The position numbers and the translations under genes were made by a program. 64,000 nt of DNA from CAWABB01 sp963780165 (GTDB lineage Bacteria > Bacteroidota > Ignavibacteria > UBA10030 > UBA6906). This document shows, one piece after another, positions 9,879-18,069 of the stretch; position 1 is the first letter of the stretch; every line of letters starts with the position of its first letter. Below the pieces are notes generated by a model. The model saw only the letters and a program-made list of their open reading frames with translations. It searched no databases and had not been told where the DNA came from. The stretch spans positions 806,001-870,000 of the forward strand of contig CAWABB010000001.1 in assembly GCA_963780165.1 (NCBI GenBank). Reading direction: 5' to 3'.

Positions 9879-10490
9879 TTACCGGACCTGCACGTTGCCT
9901 CCGGTGGTCGGGGTAAGAAGGTCTTCAGGTGAGGACACGCCAGCCATGGGTGTCAACCAGGCCAGGTAAGGACCGGGATCCATGGCGACCAGCTCATCGA
10001 TCGTGGCGTCACCAATATCGGTGCCGTCAGTGAAAACGAACCACGATATCTGGTCCGACGCCGACGCCTTCTTCCCTTCCCCGTTATCAATGACGACCAC
10101 GAACCCGGTCTGTTCTACCCATGGCCCTGCCGTATAGACCCAGCTGAGTTTCGCCATCCTCGACACTGCATCCACTTTGAGATCAAAGACGGTTCCGCGG
10201 AACGAGAATCCGTCCATGTTTCTGAATTGTATCTCTCCAGAGGCGGATCCGTCCAGATGTTGTACAGCAGAGAACGTGAAACTGAAATTCAATTTGACAC
10301 CGTCCATGTAAAGCAGATGCGCGCCGCCGGTAGCAGAGTGACGCACATCTCCCTTACCCAGCATGGACTCCGAAGATGCTACCATCTCCCGATCATTCGG
10401 TTGCACGACGGATGCCGCATAGTCCGAGCAGCCCGCCAGGACACATGCTGCACCCCACACCAGCAAAAGAGCAAACGACATGGCCTTCAT
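9879..10490 (-). CDS. Lipoprotein of unknown function
   Basis: The product has about 203 residues and starts MKAMSFALLLVWGAACVLAGC, a lipoprotein signal with lipobox LAGC, so it is probably anchored in the periplasm or outer membrane. The ATG at 10490 has AAGGA eight bases upstream; the open frame extends further but would hide the signal. The body is rich in beta-prone stretches (LNFSFTFSAVQHL, GEIQFRNMDGFSFRGTVF) with no family I recognise. It lies between the split kinase gene and the secreted propeller gene on the same strand. Confidence 0.75.
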   Translation of the reverse strand: MKAMSFALLLVWGAACVLAGCSDYAASVVQPNDREMVASSESMLGKGDVRHSATGGAHLLYMDGVKLNFSFTFSAVQHLDGSASGEIQFRNMDGFSFRGTVFDLKVDAVSRMAKLSWVYTAGPWVEQTGFVVVIDNGEGKKASASDQISWFVFTDGTDIGDATIDELVAMDPGPYLAWLTPMAGVSSPEDLLTPTTGGNVQVR

Positions 10491-10516
10491 GGCTTTGTCC
10501 TTTCTGATGAATGTTG

Positions 10517-12010
10517 TTAAGTGACAAGCGAGGATCTTTGAACCTGGAAGCACCTGCTCGGGCACTGATGCATCAGGGGGGCCGCCGATTCTATCGCAAA
10601 AGGACGAGCCGCTTTGTCTGCACAAAGTTCCCTGCTCCGCTCCTGGAGTCCTGCCCCGTGGCTGGCTCCGCTCTCCGAATCCCGCCGAGAGGCGGAACCC
10701 AGAAGCGGCAAGTCCAGAGGACGGGCCTGAAGCCTGTACAGGTACACCCCGCTGGCAAAGGTCGACCCGTCGAACCTGATCACGTGTGCACCGGCTTCCA
10801 TCCTCTCGTCCACCAACACTGATACCTCTCGACCAAGCACATCGAAGACACTCAACCTGACGTCTGACGACCCGGGCAACTCATACGTGATGGTCGTGAC
10901 CGGGTTGAAGGGGTTGGGGTAGTTCTGGGCAAGCAGAAATGAACACGGGGCAACAGTCCCCCTCTCAACTGACGTAATGAGCCGCGGCCCGACATACGTG
11001 TACACCGCATTGTCAGGGGCCGCCGGGTCCCCCCACCCGATGCTGGCAGACGGGAATGCAACGGTGCCAATGTTACTGGTGTCAAGGAGCCTCCAGTTTT
11101 CTCCCCCGTCATTCGTGCATGCGACACCGCAGCGCGTCGAGGAGAACCCGCCAGCGACGACGTATGTTCCTGGTGTTCCGGGCACATATCGGATGCATGA
11201 CGCGTCGATGCTGTCAATGACCGGGTCCGTCAGCACATTCCAGGTTGCTCCACCATCTGTGGTCTTCCGGTACCGGTTCGGATAGAGGACGCACATCCCG
11301 GTCTGTGAATCCTGAAAAGCAATGGCCCCGTACGCGTTGATCAACGCTGACGCTGACCAGGTATGTCCTCGATCCGTGCTCCTGAAGATCCGTTTTGTGG
11401 ACACAAACCAGGCGCAATTCCCCGCCGCCGCAAACGAGTTCCCTCCGGTCCAGGTATACTCCTCAGCTAATGTCGGCGGCATAACGACAGGATCCCAGTT
11501 CCGCCCGCCGTTTGTTGTCGTGTAGGTCTCCAGATTCGGATCGCCGACGACGACCCCGTTGTCCGCATCAAAGAAGTGAATGTATCCCGCGCCATACAGG
11601 GCTGATGCATACGCATTCTGCTTTGTCCAGGTCGCCCCGCCATCCGTTGTCTTGTATACCCCTTTGGCATCCGACGAAGACAGCACGTAGACTGCCGCAT
11701 ACGCCGTGTCTGCGTCCAGCGCCTCTATCTCGCTCAGGTAGCCATCCTCGGCGCCCGGAATGGTGTCACACACCCATTCCTCTCCCCAAATGTCCCCACC
11801 ATTGGTTGTTCGGCTGTATCCCTGGTACGGTTTGGTGTTGGCCGGAATGATCGTTCCCGTGGCCCAGCATACCTTGCTGTTCGGTGCACAGAGAGTCGAT
11901 ATTGATGCATGGGAAGGGAAATTCGGTCTCTGAAGCAGCCAGATGTCCTGTCCAAAGCCCGACAATGGGAGCACGAGCAACACCAGTAGACGGCAGATCA
12001 TTCGTAGCAT
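10517..12010 (-). CDS. Secreted Ycf48/BNR-like beta-propeller protein with T9SS CTD (tail frameshifted)
   Basis: The ATG at 12010 is preceded by GGAGGTG and starts MLRMICRLLVLLVLPLSGFGQ, a clear signal peptide. Five or more TTDGGxxW/TTNGGxxW repeats show a sialidase/HCF136-type propeller. The CTD follows (AQNYPNPFNPVTTI to GVYLYRLQARPL) and then a long form of the palindromic insert. After the insert this frame reads nonsense (RSRELCADKAARP) to 10517, whereas the next frame reads DSRSGAGNFVQTKRLVLLR and stops at 10591. The normal tail has therefore been thrown out of frame near 10645-10660. The role of such proteins is unknown; surface binding is an inference. Confidence 0.85.
   Translation of the reverse strand: MLRMICRLLVLLVLPLSGFGQDIWLLQRPNFPSHASISTLCAPNSKVCWATGTIIPANTKPYQGYSRTTNGGDIWGEEWVCDTIPGAEDGYLSEIEALDADTAYAAVYVLSSSDAKGVYKTTDGGATWTKQNAYASALYGAGYIHFFDADNGVVVGDPNLETYTTTNGGRNWDPVVMPPTLAEEYTWTGGNSFAAAGNCAWFVSTKRIFRSTDRGHTWSASALINAYGAIAFQDSQTGMCVLYPNRYRKTTDGGATWNVLTDPVIDSIDASCIRYVPGTPGTYVVAGGFSSTRCGVACTNDGGENWRLLDTSNIGTVAFPSASIGWGDPAAPDNAVYTYVGPRLITSVERGTVAPCSFLLAQNYPNPFNPVTTITYELPGSSDVRLSVFDVLGREVSVLVDERMEAGAHVIRFDGSTFASGVYLYRLQARPLDLPLLGSASRRDSESGASHGAGLQERSRELCADKAARPFAIESAAPLMHQCPSRCFQVQRSSLVT
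10629..10720 (-). repeat. In-frame palindromic element in the CTD, copy 2 (long form)
   Basis: It contains the CTCCGCTCCTGGAGTC core (from 10635) plus a second hairpin CCGCC-gaga-GGCGG at 10682-10695. It sits at the same CTD position as the other copies and coincides with a frameshift. Confidence 0.6.
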
Positions 12011-12063
12011 GACGCACCTCCAGGAAGATCGTTTGTAGCATATTCCATCGAGCCCGGGTCGTT

Positions 12064-12441
12064 TCACTCAAGGAGCTCCATTTCTTTCTCGCTTGAGTAG
12101 TCCCCGGCTTCCATCCGGTAGCGGATCTTCCCCCCGGGCAGATCCCTCTCCTCGCGGGAAGGACCCTCCCACGCAGCGAACTCAAGCTCATACGTGCCGG
12201 GGTTCTTATCTTCGTCCACCAATCTCTCTACCACTTCACCTGCGGCGTTCAGGACCGTCAGTCGCACCCTCGTCTTGTATGCCACGCAGTATGTAATTCT
12301 TGTCTTTCGCCTGAAGGGATTGGGATAGTTCTGACTCAGGCGAAAGGTGAGCGGAATGGCGTCATTCAACGCGGGGTCGACTTTTTGCATATTTTCACCA
12401 TTTCCCGCCCCTTCGCAGGCATCGGCAGGGGCTAACATCAT
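12064..12441 (-). CDS. Small protein made almost only of a T9SS-like CTD
   Basis: The product is at most 125 residues. It reads RLSQNYPNPFRRKTRITY, then VRLTVLNAAGEVVERLVDEDKNPGTY, then a tail (YRMEAGDYSSEKEMELLE), the layout of a FlgD-like/T9SS CTD. There is no cargo domain, and I see no signal peptide before it. The start is uncertain; an internal ATG at 12390 (MQKVDPALND) is equally plausible. It may be a remnant of a lost cargo gene or a free-standing domain. It lies 53 bases upstream of the secreted propeller gene on the same strand. Confidence 0.6.
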   Translation of the reverse strand: MMLAPADACEGAGNGENMQKVDPALNDAIPLTFRLSQNYPNPFRRKTRITYCVAYKTRVRLTVLNAAGEVVERLVDEDKNPGTYELEFAAWEGPSREERDLPGGKIRYRMEAGDYSSEKEMELLE

Positions 12442-12564
12442 GCGATGAATGAACTGTACGGACCGTGAAACATCTTGCGGGAAGATACGCGCGCGGAGGG
12501 AGGGAAATCTACCAGATTGGTTGCAGAAACTATCGATCTTGTGGACAAGAACGCGACACAGGCT

Positions 12565-13419
12565 CTATTGCGGCTGAGGAGCGGCCTGTTCGGACGGCGA
12601 CTGCTGGAAACTGCGGGAGTACTGGGTGGGCGTACAGCCGAATCGCTTCCGGAAACATTCCGTGAAGTAGGATGGGTTGCTGAAACCGACCTCAAGGGCT
12701 ATCTCGGAAACGTTGCCCGCTCTGGACTCAAGGAGCTTCGCCGCCCTGTCCAATCGCGTCCTCTTGATCAACTCGCTTGGGGGCTCGCCGAGCAACGACT
12801 CCATCTTCCTGAACAGCAGCGATCGGCTGACAGCCATCAACTCTGCGAACACCTCGACGCTGAATGATGTGTCTGCAACATGTTCACTGACCACGTCGAT
12901 CGCCTTCCGCAAGAATCTCTGGTCAACGGAGGCGACATTCTGTGCGGCCATGTCAACCAAGCCGTAGGTACGAAAATGCTCGTGCAGTCTCCTCCTTTGC
13001 TCGATCAGGTTCCGGATCCTCGCCTCAAGTTCTCGCGCCTCGAATGGTTTGACGATGTAATCATCGGCGCCGATCTCGAATCCGCTGATCTTGTCCTTCG
13101 ATGTCGCTTTCGCTGTCAGCATGATGACAGGTATATGACTTGTTCTTGAATCCGATTTGAGTTTGCCGCACAGGTGGAACCCATCGATCTTCGGCATCAT
13201 GATGTCGGTGATGATGAAATCGGGAATGCACCGCAGGGACTTGTCGAGTCCTTCCTCGCCATCGCCGGCTTCAATGATCCTGTACGTGTTCTCGAGGATC
13301 GAGCTGACATACGTTCGTACATCAGCATTGTCTTCAACAATCAGCAACGAGGGCAATTGCGGCCTGTCCCGGATACCCAATATCTCTTCCGTGTGGAGCG
13401 CCCATGACATCGTTGTCAT
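12565..13419 (-). CDS. Receiver plus AraC-type DNA-binding part of a broken hybrid two-component protein
   Basis: A receiver domain (LLIVEDNADVR, phospho-acceptor Asp about 72 in TDIMMPK, Lys in VKPFE) is followed by an AraC-family double HTH (VSEIALEVGFSNPSYFTECF, KRFGCTPTQYSRSF). The same order ends the hybrid kinase at 62477-64000. In that protein the HATPase runs on through PLGMQHLRPDEIG into the receiver. Here the equivalent PLGTAHLKPEEIGVAEAG can be read in another frame at about 13430-13510, so this fragment was fused to the kinase at 13591-16734. It is likely a transcription regulator output that no longer receives signal unless the frameshifts are sequencing errors. Confidence 0.85.
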   Translation of the reverse strand: MTTMSWALHTEEILGIRDRPQLPSLLIVEDNADVRTYVSSILENTYRIIEAGDGEEGLDKSLRCIPDFIITDIMMPKIDGFHLCGKLKSDSRTSHIPVIMLTAKATSKDKISGFEIGADDYIVKPFEARELEARIRNLIEQRRRLHEHFRTYGLVDMAAQNVASVDQRFLRKAIDVVSEHVADTSFSVEVFAELMAVSRSLLFRKMESLLGEPPSELIKRTRLDRAAKLLESRAGNVSEIALEVGFSNPSYFTECFRKRFGCTPTQYSRSFQQSPSEQAAPQPQ

Positions 13420-13590
13420 CCAGGCTGAGGGATTGGCGCTTCGTGCGCATGCCCGGCCTCCGCCACGCCAATCTCCTCCGGCTTGAGATGCGCTGTGCCA
13501 AGAGGAAATATCAACTCGAAACGTGGATCCCTTTCCCTTCTACACTTTCGACCTCAATTCTCCCCTTGTGAAGCTCAACCAATTCCTTCG

Positions 13591-16500
13591 TCAAAGCCAG
13601 ACCGATCCCCGTCCCTTCCATATTCCCTGGTGTGACTCCCGTCCACCTGATAAAACCTGTCGAAGATCCTGTGCCAGGCGGTCCCTGGGAATACCGATAC
13701 CCGTGTCAGCAATTGAGATCGTAACCGTACTGACTTCTTTCGAAGGCCGGGATTCAACGCGGACTTCCACGCTGCCCCCCTCGGGCGTGAACTTGAACGC
13801 GTTCGAGAGGACATTTCCAAGGATCTTGTCGATCTTCTCTCTGTCGAGATACGCAATGATCTCACTCTCCTCACACCGGGACCTGCACGTAATCTTCTTG
13901 CTCTCGGCAAGCGGCTGAAAGGCGAGGACCGTGTCGCTGACAGCGGATACGACGTTGACGGGACGAGCGTTCAACTTCATCTCGCCTGCTTCAATCCTTG
14001 CGATATCGAGCAGTTCATCGACAAGCCTGTTGAGCTTCCGTGCACTTCTATGGATGAGGTCTGCTTTGATCCTCGTTTCTTCCTCGCTCGACCCTTCTAT
14101 GAGTTGCCTGGCCGGACCGAGGATCAGCGTGAGCGGCGTGCGGAATTCGTGGGAGATATTGGTGAAGAAGCGGGATTTGAGCCGATCCATCTCTGTAAGA
14201 TGCTCGGACTGGAGATGCTCCAGCTGGGCTTGCTGCTTCAGGCGCACCTGCCCGAGTCGTTGCCGGTAGCCGGCATAGAGTGACCCGACGATGGCCATCA
14301 AATAGACCGCATATGCCCACCACGACCGCCACCACGGAGGCGCAATGCTAATCGCGAACGCAATCTCCTGGTCTGGCCACTCGCCATAGGAAGATGAAGC
14401 TCTGACCCTGAACACATAATCGCCCGGAGGGAGGCCGGTGTATCGAACGTAGCGACGATCTCTTGGGCGTAGCCAATCCTTCTCAAGACCTTCAAGTCGA
14501 TACCGGTATTGCACAAGGCCTGGAGCATCGATATCGAGAGCTGCGAACTCAAACTCGAGCATGTTTTGCGCATGGGAGAGCTGCAACCGGGCGGACCCTT
14601 TCAGGAACGAGGGCGGGATGGCGACGGTGTCATTGATCGCCATCCGGGTAATCACCAACGGCGGGGGAGGTCGACGTATGTCAACGCTATCCGGATCGAG
14701 CACACTTATTCCGTATGCCCCGGCAAGGACGATCTTTCCGTCGGGAAGAGTCTCCATATCGACAGGGATACCTTGCCAGAAACCGCGGGAAGAGTCCAAA
14801 TCCGTGAAGTTGCCGGTGGTCGGGTCGAGGATCGAGATCGCCCACGACTCTGGATACGCAATCCACAGCCGACCGGCCCTGTCGGCTCTCATTGGAAGAC
14901 AGCCCCATGAATCCGCAAACGTTGGGTTAGGGTATCGGGTAAAGGACCTGGTCGCCGAATTCCAGAGGTTGACCGAATTCCCCGCGCCGACCCATATCCT
15001 TCCCAGCGAGTCTTGAATTATGGATCGTACGCTCCCTTCGCCCAGGGATCGGGGGTCGGATGCGACGTGCGCAAATCGAGTTGTCGTCCCTGTGATGGGA
15101 TCGAAGAGCAACACCCCGTCATCAGCGGCGGCGAGCCAGACCAAGCCTTCCCGGTCCTGCATCACGTTGACCACGTACCCCTTCACCGGCAGGACCCGCG
15201 AGAACTTCTTGGTACGGGTGTCGAACACCAAGAGCCCATCCTCTCGGGCCGCAACCCAGATCGAATCACCCAATCCCCGTGCGATGCTCGCAACGTAGTG
15301 AGGCCGCGAGTATGACGCCGGCTTAAACTTGTAGGCCATCACGTGGCCGGTGGTAAGGTTCAGTTCATACAGTCCAAGCGACTGAGCCGCAGTCCAGTAG
15401 GTCCCCCGCCTGTCGATGAGCGTCCAGTTCTGATGAATGGTGTAGGGTGGTTCGACGATCCCTCCCGGGTAGATTTTCATGCGCTTCAGCACCCGGAGGG
15501 CATGGATGTCGACTGCAGTGACAAAGTCCGACACCACGCTTGACAACCAGAGTCGCTCCTCGCGGTCCTTCTCGATGGTCATGAACAGCTCCATACCTCC
15601 AGCGTCGTCCGGGAGCGAGTACCAGGCGAACATCCGCAACCGCTGGCTGAACCAATAGGCACTTTCGTGAGTGGCGACCCAGAGCGTTCCGGTGGAGTCG
15701 ACAGAGAGGCTAACGCTGTAGTTCCCTCCCGGCCCCCGGTCAAATGTGCGATAGGGAATTCGTCGACCGGCAACGGGAGAGAAGAGATCGATCCCCTTGA
15801 CCGTGCCGATCCAAAGGTTGCCCCGTCGGTCGAGCGTGAGGTCCCCGATGTTGTCATAACTGATCGACAGGCTATCCCCTTCTCTATGCCGGAAGTTCAA
15901 CACCGTTCCGGTCTCCCAGGCCACGTGAAAGACCCCCTCAGTTGTGGTCCCCACCCATAGATCTCCGGCGGGATCCTGAATGAGGGAAGAGACAGGGATG
16001 GCATTGAGTCTGCGGCCGACCCGATCAGCAAAGTCGGGGCGGGTGAACGCGTGCGTTAGGGGGTCGAAGACGAGCAAACCGCTGTCGGATGCGGCGATGA
16101 TTTTGCCGTCCTCCCGCTCACACAGATCGAACAGTATGTTGCGGGGCGTTCCGGGTCGGAACTCTGTGAATCGGATGACGGGGAGGAGGGTGTCAAGGTT
16201 TGCAGGTCCCGGGTTGGCGACGATCTCGGCACGCACAATGCCGAAATCTGTTGCCAGCCAAAGGCTTCCGGAGCGACTCTCCACGATCGTATTGATTGCG
16301 CCTTTGGGGTTCGAAGAGGAATCGTTTCCTGGGATGGGGAAGTTGAGAAACCGGTCACGGGGCCGGTCGTACAGGCTCAGACAGGATGAACTGGTCCCCG
16401 CCCAGACACGCTGTTTGCTGTCGGACAAGAGTGATCCCACCGTGCCCGGCGCAAGCGAGAAGGGATCTTTCTCGACATGGCCGTAATACCTGGTTGAATA

Positions 16501-16734
16501 GCCGTCATACGTCTCCGACCCATCGGCCCTTCCGATCCAGACGAATCCCCAGGCATCCCGAATGATATTACCTTTGGGCCCATCGGGTGGCACCACGAGC
16601 CGTTGGAAACGATACACCGGGAGAAGGTCTGTCTGGGCTTTGAGAGGTTGAACGCACGAGAGGAGGCAAAGAGTGGCGATTCCGGACAGACACATCCTAC
16701 TGGCAGAGGGAACGGGGAAACACGGGAGCAGCAC
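13591..16734 (-). CDS. Sensor kinase part of a broken hybrid two-component system (propeller, Y_Y_Y, HisKA, HATPase)
   Basis: A signal peptide is followed by about ten two-component-regulator propeller blades (GNLWIGTVKGI, GRIWVGAGNS), a Y_Y_Y domain (YRLEGLEKDW, PPGDYVFRVRAS), one membrane segment (SWWAYAVYLMAIVGSLYAGY), a HisKA domain (FFTNISHEFRTPLTLIL) and an HATPase domain up to DTGIGIPRDRLA. Beyond that the frame is lost. RIFDRFYQVDGSHTR, MEGTGIGLALTKELVELHKG and TFRVDI continue in successive other frames, so at least three indels separate this part from its receiver/AraC half. The start is GTG 16734 or ATG 16695; both leave a signal peptide. The design is that of the Bacteroidota hybrid regulators that sense periplasmic ligands. 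Confidence 0.85.
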   Translation of the reverse strand: MLLPCFPVPSASRMCLSGIATLCLLSCVQPLKAQTDLLPVYRFQRLVVPPDGPKGNIIRDAWGFVWIGRADGSETYDGYSTRYYGHVEKDPFSLAPGTVGSLLSDSKQRVWAGTSSSCLSLYDRPRDRFLNFPIPGNDSSSNPKGAINTIVESRSGSLWLATDFGIVRAEIVANPGPANLDTLLPVIRFTEFRPGTPRNILFDLCEREDGKIIAASDSGLLVFDPLTHAFTRPDFADRVGRRLNAIPVSSLIQDPAGDLWVGTTTEGVFHVAWETGTVLNFRHREGDSLSISYDNIGDLTLDRRGNLWIGTVKGIDLFSPVAGRRIPYRTFDRGPGGNYSVSLSVDSTGTLWVATHESAYWFSQRLRMFAWYSLPDDAGGMELFMTIEKDREERLWLSSVVSDFVTAVDIHALRVLKRMKIYPGGIVEPPYTIHQNWTLIDRRGTYWTAAQSLGLYELNLTTGHVMAYKFKPASYSRPHYVASIARGLGDSIWVAAREDGLLVFDTRTKKFSRVLPVKGYVVNVMQDREGLVWLAAADDGVLLFDPITGTTTRFAHVASDPRSLGEGSVRSIIQDSLGRIWVGAGNSVNLWNSATRSFTRYPNPTFADSWGCLPMRADRAGRLWIAYPESWAISILDPTTGNFTDLDSSRGFWQGIPVDMETLPDGKIVLAGAYGISVLDPDSVDIRRPPPPLVITRMAINDTVAIPPSFLKGSARLQLSHAQNMLEFEFAALDIDAPGLVQYRYRLEGLEKDWLRPRDRRYVRYTGLPPGDYVFRVRASSSYGEWPDQEIAFAISIAPPWWRSWWAYAVYLMAIVGSLYAGYRQRLGQVRLKQQAQLEHLQSEHLTEMDRLKSRFFTNISHEFRTPLTLILGPARQLIEGSSEEETRIKADLIHRSARKLNRLVDELLDIARIEAGEMKLNARPVNVVSAVSDTVLAFQPLAESKKITCRSRCEESEIIAYLDREKIDKILGNVLSNAFKFTPEGGSVEVRVESRPSKEVSTVTISIADTGIGIPRDRLAQDLRQVLSGGRESHQGIWKGRGSVWL

Positions 16735-17219
16735 CCGTCCGAACGGCGATCGGAGCCATCAATCTCTCTCCTCGGGCGCAGAGTTAAAGGACTGCCGTGG
16801 CCAGCCAACTTCCATGGGATTTCCTCCTTTGATGGGCACGGCGAGAGCAACCGCTTCCCTCGCTGATGATCGCACGCGCAAACACCGGGTGCTGATTGCC
16901 TATCTGTCCCTTGCCGGCATATGCATAGCGGCGGGGCCGGGCTATCCGGGGCGGGGTCGTCGGGGTGGGCTCTACAACGAGGGGACTGGATCAGGGTCCA
17001 GAGCGGCATCCCTTCGGCTCGAGGAAGCCGCTAGGCGCCAGGACAGCGTGTGGCCGAAATATGCGCCAGCCAACATGAAATAGCAAGGCCTGAACATCGC
17101 TGCCCAGGCCATCGCTACCCGGGCCAGCAGCCAGACGCTGCCCGGACCGTTCAAATAGAAACTCACGTCACGCGCAACTGGCTCGGACGGGGAATGGGAT
17201 ACGATGCTGACCGCAACAG
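16735..17219. other. Intergenic stretch upstream of the hybrid kinase
   Basis: No gene is supported. It is largely occupied by copy C of the dispersed leader repeat (about 16940-17115). Confidence 0.5.
16940..17115 (-). repeat. Dispersed leader repeat, full copy C
   Basis: It matches copy B (9700-9858) over about 150 bases, including TCGTCGGGGTGGGCTCTA, AGGGTCCAGAGCGGC and GACAGCGTGTGGCCGAAATA. The terminal hairpin survives with changed bases (GGCCT...AGGCC). It lies upstream of the hybrid kinase gene and downstream of the DUF2007 gene. Confidence 0.65.
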
Positions 17220-17426
17220 TCAGATACCATCATACAACCTTTCAAGCAACTGTCGGGCCTTCTCTCTGTTCCCTTCCTGAACGTAGAGGTCGATTCCCTG
17301 AGAGGTCCCCGTGCCAACGGTATCTGAGGACTGAACGACAGATTCAATCCCTTCCTGTTTCAGGAAGAGACACGCTGCCTCAGCCAGCGCGCGGATGGGG
17401 AAGTTCTTGACGACGACAAGATTCAT
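17220..17426 (-). CDS. DUF2007-type small protein
   Basis: The product has 68 residues starting MNLVVVKNFPIRALAEAACLF. A compact alpha/beta fold fits: a beta-strand, then a helix with AEAACLFLKQEGIES, a variable loop, and a final helix NREKARQLLERL. This matches the DUF2007 (putative signal-transducing protein) pattern, whose function is unknown. Its ATG is five bases after the stop of the Hsp20-like gene, so the two are an operon. Confidence 0.65.
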   Translation of the reverse strand: MNLVVVKNFPIRALAEAACLFLKQEGIESVVQSSDTVGTGTSQGIDLYVQEGNREKARQLLERLYDGI

Positions 17427-17430
17427 TTCG

Positions 17431-17775
17431 TCAGGCTTCGACTTCCTGGGACTTGGTTTCCGCAATACCCACCCTGATCGCGACCTTCACAGCATCCTCC
17501 ATCGGATCTTTGAAGGGAACCTCGATACGGAGCAGACCGTGTTCGTAGATCGCTTCGGCTTTATCAGGTTTCACGGGCCAGGCTAGAGCCAGCGCTGAAA
17601 CATATTCGATGTCCCTTGCTGGCGCAGTCAGGTGGACGCTGTCCGCCAGGATCTTCAGATCGATGGTATCTGTTGGCGCTCCTGGGATGGCGAACTCCAG
17701 TACAAGCTTGCGTGTCTCCTCGTCAGCGTACGCCACTGTTGTATTGGGCGCAATCCTAATCCGATTCTCTGGCAT
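17431..17775 (-). CDS. Hsp20/alpha-crystallin-like protein
   Basis: The product has 114 residues from ATG 17775, with GGGAGGA about eight bases upstream. The alpha-crystallin hallmark AIYEHGLLRIEVPF lies near residue 85, and KLVLEFAIPGA with the following strands fits the same beta-sandwich. It lacks the long N-terminal arm and the C-terminal IxI tail of classical small heat-shock chaperones. It may thus be an Hsp20-like domain protein with another partner, possibly the DUF2007 protein encoded right after it. Confidence 0.65.
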   Translation of the reverse strand: MPENRIRIAPNTTVAYADEETRKLVLEFAIPGAPTDTIDLKILADSVHLTAPARDIEYVSALALAWPVKPDKAEAIYEHGLLRIEVPFKDPMEDAVKVAIRVGIAETKSQEVEA

Positions 17776-17982
17776 CTTGGTATCCTCCCTGGCTGTCGTG
17801 TGCATCGACGAATCGGTTCCCCGATGGGAGAGCCGATCGTGTTGAACCTATGGAGTATACCGGGCATTACTTCAGGATGAATCGCCTGAAAGGATGAAAG
17901 GGTAGTTAATCCCCGGAGGGATGTTTTGTTTCCCCTGCAGGGGTCAGAAGACTGTTACTGCGGAGAGGATTGCGGGAGACCG

Positions 17983-17999
17983 GCGGCTGGGGTAGCCGC
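17983..17999 (-). terminator. Hairpin downstream of the desaturase gene
   Basis: GCGGCT-ggggt-AGCCGC is a perfect 6-bp stem, 70 bases beyond the desaturase stop on the minus strand. There is no T-run. Confidence 0.3.
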
Positions 18000-18069
18000 A
18001 GGACTGAAAGCCCGGGAAGGTTCAGGAAACCGCAGATCGGTTTGTGCGCGAGAGGAGAGCCTCGCAGGC

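Noticed and set aside
17930..17955. Terminator at CCCCTGCAGGGG
   Set aside because: The T-rich stretch lies before rather than after the hairpin on the plus strand, and no plus-strand gene ends there.
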